64,000 nt of DNA from NCBI RefSeq assembly GCF_014838825.1, contig NZ_JACYMO010000001.1:518566-582565 (forward strand), given 5' to 3'. Below are positions 8,743-18,703 of the stretch, in pieces. The position numbers and the translations under genes were made by a program. Under the pieces are notes generated by a model. That model saw nothing but the letters and a program-made list of their open reading frames with translations, had not been told where the DNA came from and ran no database searches. This DNA is from Erwinia persicina (lineage in GTDB: Bacteria; Pseudomonadota; Gammaproteobacteria; Enterobacterales; Enterobacteriaceae). How positions within the stretch are numbered: position 1 is the stretch's first letter; each line of letters opens with the position of its first letter.

Positions 8743-11433
8743 ATGGCCGTTACTAATATCACTGAACTAAATGCCCTTGTTGAACGTGTTAAACAAGCCC
8801 AGCGTGAATTCGCTAACTTCAGTCAGGAACAGGTAGACAAGATCTTCCGTGCCGCTGCCCTGGCCGCTGCCGATGCCCGTATTCCTCTGGCCAAAATGGC
8901 CGTCGCCGAATCCGGTATGGGTATCGTTGAAGACAAAGTGATCAAAAACCACTTCGCCTCTGAATATATTTATAACGCCTATAAAGACGAAAAAACCTGC
9001 GGCATCCTTGCCACAGACGATACCTTCGGCACAATCACTATCGCAGAACCTATTGGCATCATCTGCGGAATTGTGCCGACCACTAACCCCACCTCTACCG
9101 CTATCTTCAAGGCGCTGATCAGCCTGAAAACACGCAACGGGATTATCTTCTCGCCACATCCCCGCGCGAAAAATGCCACCAACAAAGCAGCCGATATCGT
9201 TCTGCAGGCTGCGATTGCCGCCGGTGCACCCAAAGATATCATTGGCTGGATCGATGTTCCTTCCGTTGAGCTGTCTAACCAGCTGATGCATCACCCGGAT
9301 ATTAACCTGATTCTGGCCACGGGCGGCCCGGGTATGGTGAAAGCCGCTTACAGCTCAGGTAAACCGGCGATTGGCGTGGGGGCGGGTAACACCCCGGTGG
9401 TGATTGATGAGACTGCGGATATTAAACGCGCTGTCGCTTCCATCCTGATGTCAAAAACCTTTGATAACGGCGTTATCTGCGCCTCTGAACAGTCTGTGAT
9501 TGTGGTCGACAGCGCGTATGACGCCGTTCGTGAGCGCTTCGCCAGCCACGGCGGTTACATGCTGCAGGGCCAGGAGCTGAAAGCGGTTCAGGATATCATC
9601 CTGAAAAATGGTGCACTGAATGCTGCCATCGTAGGGCAGCCCGCAGTGAAAATTGCCGAAATGGCCGGCATTAGCGTACCGGGTAACACCAAAATCCTGA
9701 TTGGCGAAGTGAAGTTGGTTGATGAGTCAGAACCCTTCGCCCATGAAAAACTTTCTCCGACCCTGGCCATGTACCGCGCGAAAGATTTCCATGACGCCGT
9801 CAGCAAGGCTGAAAAACTGGTGGCAATGGGCGGTATCGGCCACACCTCATGTCTGTACACTGACCAGGACAACCAGCGTGACCGCGTCAATCTGTTTGGC
9901 GACAAGATGAAGACCGCACGTATCCTGATCAATACCCCGGCTTCGCAGGGCGGCATCGGTGACCTGTATAACTTTAAACTCGCCCCTTCCCTGACGCTGG
10001 GCTGCGGCTCATGGGGCGGTAACTCGATTTCTGAGAACGTGGGTCCTAAACATCTGATCAACACGAAAACCGTGGCCAAGCGAGCAGAGAATATGTTGTG
10101 GCACAAACTTCCTAAGTCTATTTACTTCCGCCGTGGCTCACTGCCTATCGCGCTTGACGAGGTGGCAACAGATGGGGCCAAACGCGCCTTTATCGTGACT
10201 GACCGATTCCTGTTTAACAATGGCTACGCTGACCAAATCGTTAACGTGCTGAAAGCGCGTGGCGTAGAGACTGAAGTGTTCTTTGAAGTGGAAGCTGACC
10301 CGACGCTGAGTATCGTCCGCAAGGGTGCCGAGCAGATGCACTCCTTCAAGCCTGACGTGATTATCGCCCTTGGGGGGGGGTCACCGATGGATGCAGCGAA
10401 AATTATGTGGGTGATGTACGAACACCCTGAAACTCACTTCGAAGAGCTGGCGCTGCGCTTTATGGACATCCGTAAACGCATTTACAAGTTTCCGAAAATG
10501 GGCGTAAAAGCCAAAATGATTGCGGTGACCACGACCTCTGGCACCGGCTCAGAAGTTACCCCGTTTGCCGTGGTGACCGATGATGCGACCGGGCAGAAAT
10601 ATCCGCTGGCCGATTATGCCCTGACACCGGACATGGCCATTGTGGATGCCAACCTGGTGATGGACATGCCGAAATCCCTGTGCGCCTTCGGTGGACTGGA
10701 TGCAGTGACTCACGCCCTGGAAGCCTATGTCTCCGTACTGGCGAATGAGTACTCAGACGGACAGGCTCTGCAGGCACTGAAACTGCTGCAGGAAAACCTG
10801 CCTGCCAGCTACAACGAAGGGGCAAAAAATCCGGTAGCACGTGAACGCGTGCACAACGCGGCCACCATCGCCGGTATCGCCTTTGCGAACGCCTTCCTTG
10901 GGGTGTGTCACTCTATGGCCCACAAACTGGGTTCAGAGTTCCATATTCCACACGGACTGGCTAACTCCCTGCTGATTTGTAACGTTATCCGCTACAACGC
11001 GAATGATAACCCTACCAAACAGACTGCCTTCAGCCAGTATGACCGCCCTCAGGCGCGTCGCCGCTACGCTGAAATTGCCGATCACCTGCGTCTCAGCGCA
11101 CCTGGCGACCGTACCGCACAGAAAATTGAAAAACTGTTGGTCTGGCTGGACGGTATGAAAGCAGAACTGGGCATTCCTAAGTCTATCCGTGAAGCTGGCG
11201 TGCAGGAAGCGGACTTCCTGGCGAAAGTTGATAAACTGGCTGACGATGCCTTTGATGACCAGTGTACCGGCGCTAACCCTCGCTACCCGCTGATTGCAGA
11301 ACTGAAGCAGATTATGCTGGACAGCTTCTACGGCCGTGATTTTGTCGAGCCTTTCGCTAATGTGGCAGAGGCGGTAACAGCGCCAGTGGCTGCCGCAGAA
11401 ACGAAAAAAAGCGAACGCAAAGTAAAACGTTAA
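8743..11433 (+). CDS. adhE: Bifunctional acetaldehyde-CoA/alcohol dehydrogenase AdhE
   Basis: Fermentative enzyme reducing acetyl-CoA to acetaldehyde and then ethanol, using two NADH; in E. coli it assembles into spirosome filaments. N-terminal aldehyde dehydrogenase domain (about 1-440) has catalytic Cys246 (GVICASEQS). The linker leads to an iron-dependent alcohol dehydrogenase domain (about 450-870) with the GGGSP nucleotide loop (544-548) and iron ligands Asp653, His657, His723 and His737, all at E. coli numbering. The 896-residue length is normal, with a lysine-rich tail. Three consecutive GGG codons (544-546) create a run of nine Gs at 10372-10380, unusual in such a gene. Start follows AGGAG with 6-nt spacing. 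Confidence 0.98.
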   Translation: MAVTNITELNALVERVKQAQREFANFSQEQVDKIFRAAALAAADARIPLAKMAVAESGMGIVEDKVIKNHFASEYIYNAYKDEKTCGILATDDTFGTITIAEPIGIICGIVPTTNPTSTAIFKALISLKTRNGIIFSPHPRAKNATNKAADIVLQAAIAAGAPKDIIGWIDVPSVELSNQLMHHPDINLILATGGPGMVKAAYSSGKPAIGVGAGNTPVVIDETADIKRAVASILMSKTFDNGVICASEQSVIVVDSAYDAVRERFASHGGYMLQGQELKAVQDIILKNGALNAAIVGQPAVKIAEMAGISVPGNTKILIGEVKLVDESEPFAHEKLSPTLAMYRAKDFHDAVSKAEKLVAMGGIGHTSCLYTDQDNQRDRVNLFGDKMKTARILINTPASQGGIGDLYNFKLAPSLTLGCGSWGGNSISENVGPKHLINTKTVAKRAENMLWHKLPKSIYFRRGSLPIALDEVATDGAKRAFIVTDRFLFNNGYADQIVNVLKARGVETEVFFEVEADPTLSIVRKGAEQMHSFKPDVIIALGGGSPMDAAKIMWVMYEHPETHFEELALRFMDIRKRIYKFPKMGVKAKMIAVTTTSGTGSEVTPFAVVTDDATGQKYPLADYALTPDMAIVDANLVMDMPKSLCAFGGLDAVTHALEAYVSVLANEYSDGQALQALKLLQENLPASYNEGAKNPVARERVHNAATIAGIAFANAFLGVCHSMAHKLGSEFHIPHGLANSLLICNVIRYNANDNPTKQTAFSQYDRPQARRRYAEIADHLRLSAPGDRTAQKIEKLLVWLDGMKAELGIPKSIREAGVQEADFLAKVDKLADDAFDDQCTGANPRYPLIAELKQIMLDSFYGRDFVEPFANVAEAVTAPVAAAETKKSERKVKR

Positions 11434-11450
11434 GCCACCCGTGACGCAAA

Positions 11451-11475
11451 AAACCCGCCATCTGGCGGGTTTTTT
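11451..11475 (+). terminator. Intrinsic terminator of adhE
   Basis: Stem AAACCCGCCA (11451-11460) / TGGCGGGTTT (11463-11472) followed by Ts, 18 bp after the adhE stop. The A run on the left makes it potentially bidirectional and so also able to stop tdk transcription. Confidence 0.9.
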
Positions 11476-11550
11476 ATTTCACTATCCGTAAGCCACGCTT
11501 ACTGACCGGATAGACACGCTGCTCACTTACCTTCCTGCTGGTGTATATCG

Positions 11551-12177
11551 TCAGTTGCCGGACGTCAGGTGGCGGTGACCGAAAATAGCCGTCATCGCAC
11601 CACTGTTTAACGCTTCGTAATAATGTTTACGACACACCGAGACGTAGCGCTCATTGCCGCCAATTTGCACCTGCTCCCCTTCTTCGAAGGGTTTTCCACT
11701 TTCATCCAGGCGTAATACCATACTGGCCTTTCTTCCGCAGTGGCAGATGGTTTTTAATTCTACCAGCTTATCGGACCATGCCAGCAGGTACTGACTTCCG
11801 GTAAACAGTTCACCACGAAAATCCGTACGCAAGCCATAACAGAGTACCGGGATATCTAAATGATCCACCACCTCTGAAAGCGCCCTAACCTGGTCGCGGG
11901 TTAAAAACTGACTTTCATCTACCAGCACACAGTGAACCGGTTCCATCTGATGCTCTTTGCTTATCTCCGCATACAATGACGTCGCGGTATTATACAATTT
12001 TGCTGGTGATGAAAGGCCAATTCTTGAGCTGACTTTGCCTGCACCGAAGCGGTTATCAATTTCTGCGGTATACACCAGCGTGCGCATTCCGCGCTCATGA
12101 TAATTATAAGAAGATTGCAGTAATGCCGTAGACTTACCGGCATTCATGGCAGAGTAATAGAAATAAAGTTGAGCCAC
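11551..12177 (-). CDS. tdk: Thymidine kinase
   Basis: Salvage enzyme phosphorylating thymidine to dTMP with ATP. P-loop NAGKST lies close to the N-terminus; the Walker-B-like and catalytic segment is VLVDESQFL; zinc-binding cysteines are in CHCGRK and the VCRKHY region. The frame extends to an ATG at 12201, but the family N-terminus is (M)[13 protein letters not shown], which starts here at a GTG (12175-12177) preceded by GGAG. I therefore choose the GTG, giving 208 residues. Neighbour order adhE-tdk-hns is as in E. coli. Confidence 0.93.
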   Translation of the reverse strand: MAQLYFYYSAMNAGKSTALLQSSYNYHERGMRTLVYTAEIDNRFGAGKVSSRIGLSSPAKLYNTATSLYAEISKEHQMEPVHCVLVDESQFLTRDQVRALSEVVDHLDIPVLCYGLRTDFRGELFTGSQYLLAWSDKLVELKTICHCGRKASMVLRLDESGKPFEEGEQVQIGGNERYVSVCRKHYYEALNSGAMTAIFGHRHLTSGN

Positions 12178-12542
12178 CCGCCCTACTCCAAAAGTCATCA
12201 AAGAGGAGCGCAGTGTATCATAAAGTAAGGGAATGAAAGCCTTTCACCGGGAGAGAATATCTGGCTGGAACAGCAAAAACAGCGTCTTTCTTTAGCAGAC
12301 CTTTACACCATGTTAACTATTAATCAGTACCAGCCGACGGTAGCATTGACGCAGTCGACATGCTCGGCGATGGGCATTATTTTCATCCCTTCCTCCTATT
12401 AACGCATCAAATTCACCCATTCGTTTAGACGCTATTACCTGATTCGATTTTCTTACAAAATTATCTATTGCAGTTCGTAATGGCGAACACTATTATTATC
12501 AGGCAGAAACATCCCTATCAATATAAATTAGAGAATTGGACA
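12178..12542. promoter_or_regulatory. Divergent tdk/hns intergenic region
   Basis: About 365 bp with no credible gene. It must carry both promoters. The 80 bp before hns are AT-rich, in keeping with the known H-NS autoregulation, but no promoter box is clear enough to place. Confidence 0.55.
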
Positions 12543-12950
12543 ATGAGCGAAGCACTTAAAATCCTGAACAACATCCGCACACTGCGTGCTCAGGCAAGAG
12601 AATGCAGCCTGGAAACGCTGGAAGAAATGCTGGAAAAACTGGAAGTTGTTGTCAACGAACGCCGCGAAGAAGATAGCCAGGCTCAGGCAGAAGTTGAAGA
12701 GCGTACCCGCAAACTTCAGCAGTATCGCGATATGCTTATCGCTGATGGTATCGACCCTAACGAATTACTTTCTACTCTGGCAGCGGCTAAAGCACCGGGT
12801 AAAGCCAAGCGTGCAGCACGTCCTGCTAAATATTCTTACATTGATGAGAATGGCGAAAGTAAGACCTGGACAGGCCAGGGCCGCACGCCTGCTGTGATTA
12901 AAAAAGCGATTGAAGAGCAAGGCAAGAAACTGGAAGACTTTCTGCTGTAA
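12543..12950 (+). CDS. hns: Histone-like nucleoid-structuring protein H-NS
   Basis: A 135-residue global silencer that coats AT-rich and horizontally acquired DNA. The N-terminal coiled-coil oligomerisation region (1-80) is followed by a flexible linker rich in Ala/Lys (81-95) and the DNA-binding domain with the AT-hook-like core TWTGQGRTP (QGR at 112-114). The ATG at 12543 gives the invariant [17 protein letters not shown] start; a 25-codon upstream extension in frame is not family sequence. E. coli H-NS has 137 residues. It is followed by its own terminator. Confidence 0.98.
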   Translation: MSEALKILNNIRTLRAQARECSLETLEEMLEKLEVVVNERREEDSQAQAEVEERTRKLQQYRDMLIADGIDPNELLSTLAAAKAPGKAKRAARPAKYSYIDENGESKTWTGQGRTPAVIKKAIEEQGKKLEDFLL

Positions 12951-12974
12951 TTCTGCTCAGGGTCCTTCTCTACT

Positions 12975-13000
12975 ACCCCATAATTAAATGGGGTTTTTTT
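12975..13000 (+). terminator. Intrinsic terminator of hns
   Basis: Stem ACCCCAT (12975-12981) / ATGGGGT (12988-12994), 6-nt loop, followed by seven Ts (12994-13000). Confidence 0.92.
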
Positions 13001-13036
13001 GGTCCTATTTTTACGTTGTCGTTACCAGGTAAGATT

Positions 13037-13066
13037 AAAAAAGGGAGCCATCTGGCTCCCTTTTTT
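13037..13066. terminator. Bidirectional terminator between hns and uge
   Basis: Stem AAAAAAGGGAGCCA (13037-13050) / TGGCTCCCTTTTTT (13053-13066). It has a T run in both directions, and lies 19 bp from the uge stop; it should end the galU-ugd-uge transcript and back up the hns terminator. Confidence 0.92.
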
Positions 13067-13085
13067 CTGCCCTCTGCGCGGACGA

Positions 13086-14093
13086 TTAAACCTTATAGAA
13101 GTCTTTGTACCACGCAACGAAGCGTGCCACGCCCGCTTCCACAGAGGTTTGCGGTTTAAAACCGATGACTTTATACAGCGCCGATGTATCGGCACTGGTT
13201 TCCATCACATCGCCAGGCTGCATCGGCAGCATATTCTTTTCGGCCACCTGGCCAAGGGCACTTTCCAGCGACTCAATATAGGCCATCAGCGTAACCGGCT
13301 GGCTGTTGCCGATATTATAAACCCGATAAGGCGCTGAGCTGGTCGCCGGGCTGCCGCTTTCCACCGTCCACTCTTTATCTGCCTGAGGAATGACATCCTG
13401 CAGGCGAACTATAGCCTCGGCGATGTCGTCAATATAGGTAAAGTCGCGGCGCATCTGGCCATGGTTATAAACGTCGATTTTTTCACCGGCAATTATCGCG
13501 CGGGTGAATTTAAACAACGCCATATCCGGACGCCCCCACGGGCCATAGACAGTAAAGAAACGTAAGCCTGTGGTGGGAATACCGTACAGATGGGAATAAG
13601 TATGGGACATCAGCTCATTGGCTTTCTTCGTCGCCGCGTAAAGGGATACCGGATGGTCTACTGAGTCGTCCGTAGAGAATGGCATTTTACGGTTGAGCCC
13701 ATATACCGAACTGGAAGAAGCATACAGCAGATGTTCCACCTGATTATGTCGGCACCCTTCCAGGATATTAAGGTGGCCAATCAGATTGGCATCAGCGTAA
13801 GCCAGCGGGTTTTCCAGCGAATAACGGACCCCCGCCTGAGCGGCAAGGTGGATAACGCGCTGAAAGCGCTGAGAGCGGAATAGTTCAGCAATGCCTTCAC
13901 GATCGGCCAGGTCGCCTTTCACAAAGGTAAAATCAGGGTGGGGGTTAATCAGATCAAGACGTGCAGTCTTAAGGTTAACATCGTAATAATCATTCAGGTT
14001 GTCGAGACCGACAACCTGGTGACCGGCGGCAAGCAGACGTTGAGTGACATGAAAGCCAATAAATCCTGCTGCGCCGGTGACCAGATATTTCAT
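13086..14093 (-). CDS. uge: UDP-glucuronate 4-epimerase (NAD-dependent epimerase/dehydratase family)
   Basis: Extended short-chain dehydrogenase of 335 residues that should interconvert UDP-glucuronate and UDP-galacturonate. NAD-binding GAAGFIG (7-13); the active site has the SSSS stretch (126-129) and Tyr152-x3-Lys156 (YAATK). The N-terminal VVGLDNLNDYYDVNLK segment is typical of UDP-glucuronate 4-epimerases such as Klebsiella Uge, and less so of GalE. It begins 14 bp after ugd, whose product makes its substrate. E. coli has no such gene here. Exact donor specificity (GlcA against Glc) is inferred from similarity and context. Confidence 0.85.
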   Translation of the reverse strand: MKYLVTGAAGFIGFHVTQRLLAAGHQVVGLDNLNDYYDVNLKTARLDLINPHPDFTFVKGDLADREGIAELFRSQRFQRVIHLAAQAGVRYSLENPLAYADANLIGHLNILEGCRHNQVEHLLYASSSSVYGLNRKMPFSTDDSVDHPVSLYAATKKANELMSHTYSHLYGIPTTGLRFFTVYGPWGRPDMALFKFTRAIIAGEKIDVYNHGQMRRDFTYIDDIAEAIVRLQDVIPQADKEWTVESGSPATSSAPYRVYNIGNSQPVTLMAYIESLESALGQVAEKNMLPMQPGDVMETSADTSALYKVIGFKPQTSVEAGVARFVAWYKDFYKV

Positions 14094-14107
14094 ACTGCCC
14101 TCGTTAA

Positions 14108-15448
14108 TTATGCAATGTTAAGAGATGCTCCGCGGCCGATTGCATAATAAACAAAACCGCGTTTGCTGATTCTTTCTGGATCATACAGGTTACGACCATC
14201 AAAAATCACGGGTTCTTTAAGCGCATTTTTAATCACATCAAAATCAGGGGCGCGGAAATTCTGCCATTCAGTACAAATGACCAGACCATCAGCCCCCTGA
14301 AGCGCTGCTTCTTTGGTTCCCATCAGCTTAAGGTCGCTGCGGTGCCCATAGATGCGCTGTGCTTCATCCATTGCTTCCGGATCAAACGCCTGAACCGTCG
14401 CGCCAGCCTGCCAGAGTGCTTCCATCAGCACACGGCTGGAGGCTTCACGCATATCATCGGTATTTGGCTTAAAGGACAGGCCCCACACGGCAAAGGTTTT
14501 GCCCTGCAGGTTGTCGCCAAAATGACGCTTGATAAAGGTCGGCAGCTTGTTCTTCTGCGAGTCGTTAACGTCTTCCACAGCCTGCAACAGACGCGGCTTG
14601 TAGCCAATCTGCTCTGCCGTACGGATCAGTGCCTGCACGTCTTTCGGGAAGCAGGAGCCACCGTAGCCGCAGCCAGGATAGATAAACGAGTAGCCAATAC
14701 GTGAATCTGACCCAATACCCTGACGCACTTTCTCTACGTCTGCACCCAGGCGCTCTGCCAGGTTAGAGATTTCGTTCATAAAGCTGATCTTTGTCGCCAG
14801 CATGCAGTTAGCCGCATACTTGGTCAGTTCAGCACTACGAATATCCATCAGGATCATACGGTCGTGATTGCGGTTGAACGGCTCATACAGCTCACGCAGC
14901 AGCTCAACCACTTCGTCGTTATCAGTACCGATAACGATACGCTCAGGACGCATACAGTCGCTGACCGCAGCCCCCTCTTTCAGGAATTCCGGGTTAGAAA
15001 CCACATCAAAAGTCAGCGCTTCACCACGCTCCTTCAGTGTTTCTTCCATTACCTTGCGAACCCGATCGGCCGTTCCAACAGGAACCGTCGACTTGTCCAG
15101 CACCACTTTGTGGTCTTTCATGTGCTGCGCGATGGTACGCGCAACCGCTGTGACATATTTCAGGTCAGCCGAACCATCTTCATCCGGTGGTGTGCCGACA
15201 GCAATAAACTGCATAACACCATGGTTAACGCCATCTTCAGCGTTGGTAGAGAACTTAAGGCGACCTGCCTCATAGTTCTGCATCACCAGCGGCGTCAGGC
15301 CCGGTTCAAAAATAGGAATGATCCCTTTCTTCAGATTCTCGACTTTATTTTCGTCGACATCGATGCAAAGAACGTCATGTCCGACTTCGGCCAGAACCGC
15401 AGCCTGAACCAGACCAACATAGCCGATACCAAATACGGTGACTTTCAT
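14108..15448 (-). CDS. ugd: UDP-glucose 6-dehydrogenase
   Basis: Oxidises UDP-glucose to UDP-glucuronate with two NAD+. N-terminal Rossmann motif GIGYVG (7-12), central domain, and catalytic Cys266 within [13 protein letters not shown] (258-270). At 446 residues it is of the long RkpK/TuaD-like type; the common E. coli Ugd has 388. It lies 26 bp after galU, so product of one is substrate of the next. UDP-glucuronate feeds exopolysaccharide and, in many enterobacteria, lipid A aminoarabinose modification. It sits in a slot where E. coli has galU directly next to hns, so the pair ugd-uge is an insertion relative to E. coli. Confidence 0.95.
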   Translation of the reverse strand: MKVTVFGIGYVGLVQAAVLAEVGHDVLCIDVDENKVENLKKGIIPIFEPGLTPLVMQNYEAGRLKFSTNAEDGVNHGVMQFIAVGTPPDEDGSADLKYVTAVARTIAQHMKDHKVVLDKSTVPVGTADRVRKVMEETLKERGEALTFDVVSNPEFLKEGAAVSDCMRPERIVIGTDNDEVVELLRELYEPFNRNHDRMILMDIRSAELTKYAANCMLATKISFMNEISNLAERLGADVEKVRQGIGSDSRIGYSFIYPGCGYGGSCFPKDVQALIRTAEQIGYKPRLLQAVEDVNDSQKNKLPTFIKRHFGDNLQGKTFAVWGLSFKPNTDDMREASSRVLMEALWQAGATVQAFDPEAMDEAQRIYGHRSDLKLMGTKEAALQGADGLVICTEWQNFRAPDFDVIKNALKEPVIFDGRNLYDPERISKRGFVYYAIGRGASLNIA

Positions 15449-15474
15449 TGAATTGTCCCGGTTAGAAATTAAAC

Positions 15475-16383
15475 TTACTTTTTATTATTAACGGTGCTTT
15501 CAAGCCAGGCTTTGAAATCGCTGCCCAGCGTGTTGTGACGCACACCGTACTCAACGAAGGCCTGCATATAGCCCAGTTTGTTACCACAGTCGTGGCTGAT
15601 CCCTTTAAGGTGATAAGCTTCCACTGTCTCTTTTTCCATCAGCATCGCAATCGAGTCGGTCAGCTGAATTTCGTCACCGGCACCTGGAGGCGTTTTCGCC
15701 AGCAGTGGCCAGATATCGGCAGACAGAATGTAACGACCGACCACCGCGAGGTTCGAAGGCGCTTTGTCTGCTTTTGGTTTCTCTACCACACCAACCATTG
15801 GTGCGCTGTCGCCTGGCTTCAGTTCAGCACCCTGGCAGTCAACGACACCATAGGCGGTCACATCAGCAACAGGCTCTACCATGATCTGGCTGTGACCCGT
15901 TTCGTCAAAACGCTTCATCATTTCTGCCAGGTTATCTTTCGACAGGTCCGATTCGTATTCGTCGATGATCACATCGGGCAGAATAACCGCAACGGGTTCA
16001 TTGCCAATCACTGGCCAGGCACACATAACCGCATGGCCAAGGCCTTTCGCCAGGCCCTGACGCACCTGCATGATGGTCACATGCGGTGGGCAGATAGACT
16101 GGATTTCTTCCAGCAGCTGGCGCTTAACGCGTTTTTCCAGCATGGCTTCCAGCTCAAAACTGGTATCGAAGTGGTTTTCAATGGAGTTTTTAGAAGAGTG
16201 CGTAACCAGCACAATTTCATTGATCCCTGCTGCGATACACTCGTTTACGACATACTGAATCAGCGGCTTATCAACCAGTGGCAGCATCTCTTTTGGAATT
16301 GCCTTGGTGGCAGGTAACATACGCGTTCCCAAACCAGCAACTGGGATTACCGCTTTTTTTACTTTGGACTTATAGGCAGACAT
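15475..16383 (-). CDS. galU: UTP-glucose-1-phosphate uridylyltransferase
   Basis: Makes UDP-glucose from glucose-1-phosphate and UTP. Nucleotidyltransferase motif [17 protein letters not shown] at residues 17-33; length 302, as in E. coli. The start [10 protein letters not shown] is chosen at 16383, preceded by AAGAGGT; a frame extension to 16410 (MNGLKRGT) is not conserved. It heads an apparent galU-ugd-uge unit on the minus strand, with the promoter in the 195 bp before rssB. Confidence 0.97.
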   Translation of the reverse strand: MSAYKSKVKKAVIPVAGLGTRMLPATKAIPKEMLPLVDKPLIQYVVNECIAAGINEIVLVTHSSKNSIENHFDTSFELEAMLEKRVKRQLLEEIQSICPPHVTIMQVRQGLAKGLGHAVMCAWPVIGNEPVAVILPDVIIDEYESDLSKDNLAEMMKRFDETGHSQIMVEPVADVTAYGVVDCQGAELKPGDSAPMVGVVEKPKADKAPSNLAVVGRYILSADIWPLLAKTPPGAGDEIQLTDSIAMLMEKETVEAYHLKGISHDCGNKLGYMQAFVEYGVRHNTLGSDFKAWLESTVNNKK

Positions 16384-16578
16384 CAAAGTACCTCTCTTTA
16401 GGCCGTTCAAGTTATTACTTGATATGTCGAGTTAAAATAACGAAGTGAGTATACCAGTGGAACCCACGCGGATTTATCCTGGATAAACCTTTTCTGCATA
16501 AATTAAGACTATTACCCAATTGTAAAGGTTATCCGTGGCCCTGTCAGTCAGGGCCAGATGGAAAGTCTTCGGCAGTGG

Positions 16579-17592
16579 TCATTCTGACGACAACATCAGG
16601 CGCAGCCGCCCTCCGGCACCCCATACCTGACATTGCCAGGCATCACACCGCTGACTGATCTGGTTAAGATGCGTGCTGCCCAGCGTGCCCAGCGGAACGC
16701 CATTGCTCAACTGAATTTGATGGGAATGGATATTAAGAGTGGCGTTTAAACCAGCAGAAACCAGAATCAGATTTTTTAAACCCTGATGATAATACCCTAC
16801 CAGCAGTGGGAACTGCCCTTTCAGATTCGCCTGACGCAGCAGAAGGTTGACCTGTTTCAGCAGTGCGCCGAGCTCAGGCAGCCTTGTGCCCTGCCCCGAA
16901 AGCTGTTCCTGCAACAGCCCATTGAACAGGGCCCGCAGCAGCAAGGCGGCCAGAACCCCGTTATCCCCCGCCCGGGTAACATCCAGGCAGTAGAAGGCCA
17001 GATCTTTCTCCGACAGAGCCGCCACGTCCAGCACCAGTCCCGGCTGTTCAGCCATGGTCAGCTGACGGTAGTTCACCCGGCAGTGGGCGATGGTCTGCTG
17101 AACAGGCGGCTGTAGCTCTTTCAGCAATTTCGCCGCCGACTGAGGATCGTTAACCAGTGCATCCCAGTCCTGGAACAGCTGTTCGTCTTCCTCCACCTTA
17201 GAGGTAAACATCGACGGATAAAGGCACTCAAATACCGCTTCACGCAGCCGGCCCAGGTCTTTCACCGGCTTCAGCAGCACATCCTGCACACCGATACGCA
17301 GCACATTGGCAATATCCGACATATTTTCCGTGGCGGAGATCACCAGGATCGGCAGCGTGCCGCCCCGGCTGCGAATATGTTCAACCAGCTGGATGCCGCC
17401 CATTCGCGGCATCGCCAGATCGCAAATCATCAGATCGGGCTGGCTGCGGCTCATGGTTTCGAGCGCGTGAATACCGTCATCTGCCAGACTGACTACAGCT
17501 CCGAGGGCTGTTAGAAAATTATCCAGCAGGGAACGGAAAACGATTTCGTCCTCAACGATGAGAATATGTTTTCCGCTTAATGGTTTTTCCAT
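16579..17592 (-). CDS. rssB: Response regulator RssB, ClpXP adaptor for RpoS
   Basis: Delivers sigma S to ClpXP for degradation. N-terminal receiver domain (about 1-120) with phospho-acceptor Asp58 (MICDLAMPRM) and conserved Lys108, a helical linker, and a C-terminal inactive PP2C-like domain. 337 residues from the ATG at 17592; a 5-codon extension to 17607 is possible but MEKPLSGKHILIVEDE matches the family start. It lies downstream of rssA as in E. coli. A hairpin without a strong T run (TGGCCCTG 16536-16543 / CAGGGCCA 16549-16556) follows the gene. Confidence 0.97.
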   Translation of the reverse strand: MEKPLSGKHILIVEDEIVFRSLLDNFLTALGAVVSLADDGIHALETMSRSQPDLMICDLAMPRMGGIQLVEHIRSRGGTLPILVISATENMSDIANVLRIGVQDVLLKPVKDLGRLREAVFECLYPSMFTSKVEEDEQLFQDWDALVNDPQSAAKLLKELQPPVQQTIAHCRVNYRQLTMAEQPGLVLDVAALSEKDLAFYCLDVTRAGDNGVLAALLLRALFNGLLQEQLSGQGTRLPELGALLKQVNLLLRQANLKGQFPLLVGYYHQGLKNLILVSAGLNATLNIHSHQIQLSNGVPLGTLGSTHLNQISQRCDAWQCQVWGAGGRLRLMLSSE

Positions 17593-17687
17593 TGTGTCCC
17601 CCTGCATAACAGATACCTCAATAGTGGTCTATAAACGCCCTTTGCGCCTCTCAGAATTGACTGAAGTAGCATGCTTAATCGACCACG

Positions 17688-18596
17688 CTATTGTCTGTCA
17701 CGCACCAGCGGTAACAGTTCGTCCATTTTTTTCTCAACGGATAGTCTCCCCGCTTCAATCGCTTCCTCTGCCCGATGAAAATCCAGGGTGGAAATTTGCG
17801 GGCAGAATGGCTGTATCAGAACATCAGGAGGGTCACCCGCCATGCGATTACGCTTAAGCCGGTTTTCCAGGACCTGGATGGATGTAGACATGATTTCCAT
17901 GGCACCGGGCGTGTAATTCATTTTACGCGGTTTAAAGCGCCCGATACGCTGCCGCAGGCGACCACTCCAGCTATCGGTGGGCAGCTGGGTATCCGGGCCG
18001 GCAGGCTCCGGCGTCACGGAAAACAAGTCCTGTTGCATTAGATGAGCGTCATGCTGCAGATCGACGGCAATAACAATGTCTGCGCCGAGCGCACGCGTCA
18101 GAGAGACAGGAACCGGATTGACCACCGCACCGTCCACCAGCCAGTAGCCATTCCAGTTTACCGGTGCCAGCAGGCCTGGCATACTGCAGGAAGCACGCAC
18201 CGCCTGATGAATATCCCCTTCCGTCAGCCACAGTTCACGACCGGTGCTGAGGTTAGTGGCGACGGCCCCAAAAGGAAGAGAGCACTGCTCGATAGTGTCG
18301 CATGCCATCAGGCTGCGGACATGGCTGAAAACACGTTCGCCGCGAAGTAATCCCCCGCGCTGCCAGGAAAAGTCCATTAATCGGATCACCTGCCAGTAGC
18401 TGAAAGACCGGACCCAGCGCTCCATCAACGGTAAACGTTGATTCGCATAAGCGGCGCCAACCAACGCGCCCACCGAACAACCCGCCACGACGTCAATACG
18501 TATGCCGGCGCGCTCCAGCGCGTTAATTACCCCAATATGGGCCCATCCTTTGGCTGCTCCCGATCCCAGCGCAAGCCCGATCTTTACCTGTCTCAT
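17688..18596 (-). CDS. rssA: Patatin-like phospholipase family protein RssA
   Basis: A 302-residue patatin-domain protein. It has the oxyanion-hole motif GSGAAKGWAHIG (11-22), nucleophile Ser41 in GCSVG and the dyad Asp155 in DGAVVNP. Presumed cytoplasmic lipid hydrolase; its substrate is not known. In Serratia RssA/RssB names were also used for an unrelated two-component system, so the E. coli meaning is intended here. It is 95 bp upstream of rssB and probably co-transcribed. Confidence 0.94.
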   Translation of the reverse strand: MRQVKIGLALGSGAAKGWAHIGVINALERAGIRIDVVAGCSVGALVGAAYANQRLPLMERWVRSFSYWQVIRLMDFSWQRGGLLRGERVFSHVRSLMACDTIEQCSLPFGAVATNLSTGRELWLTEGDIHQAVRASCSMPGLLAPVNWNGYWLVDGAVVNPVPVSLTRALGADIVIAVDLQHDAHLMQQDLFSVTPEPAGPDTQLPTDSWSGRLRQRIGRFKPRKMNYTPGAMEIMSTSIQVLENRLKRNRMAGDPPDVLIQPFCPQISTLDFHRAEEAIEAGRLSVEKKMDELLPLVRDRQ

Positions 18597-18703
18597 TCCA
18601 CCTCTGGCCAGTACTCAACGATCAAAATGGCATCACCGCGTCTCCCCGGTTATCATGACGCCTGAATCTCATTTTACCTGTTATAAAAACTTCCGGAGTC
18701 AAC

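Noticed and set aside
15535-16317. 260-codon plus-strand frame opposite galU
   Set aside because: Antisense shadow; GalU is conserved over its full length on the minus strand.
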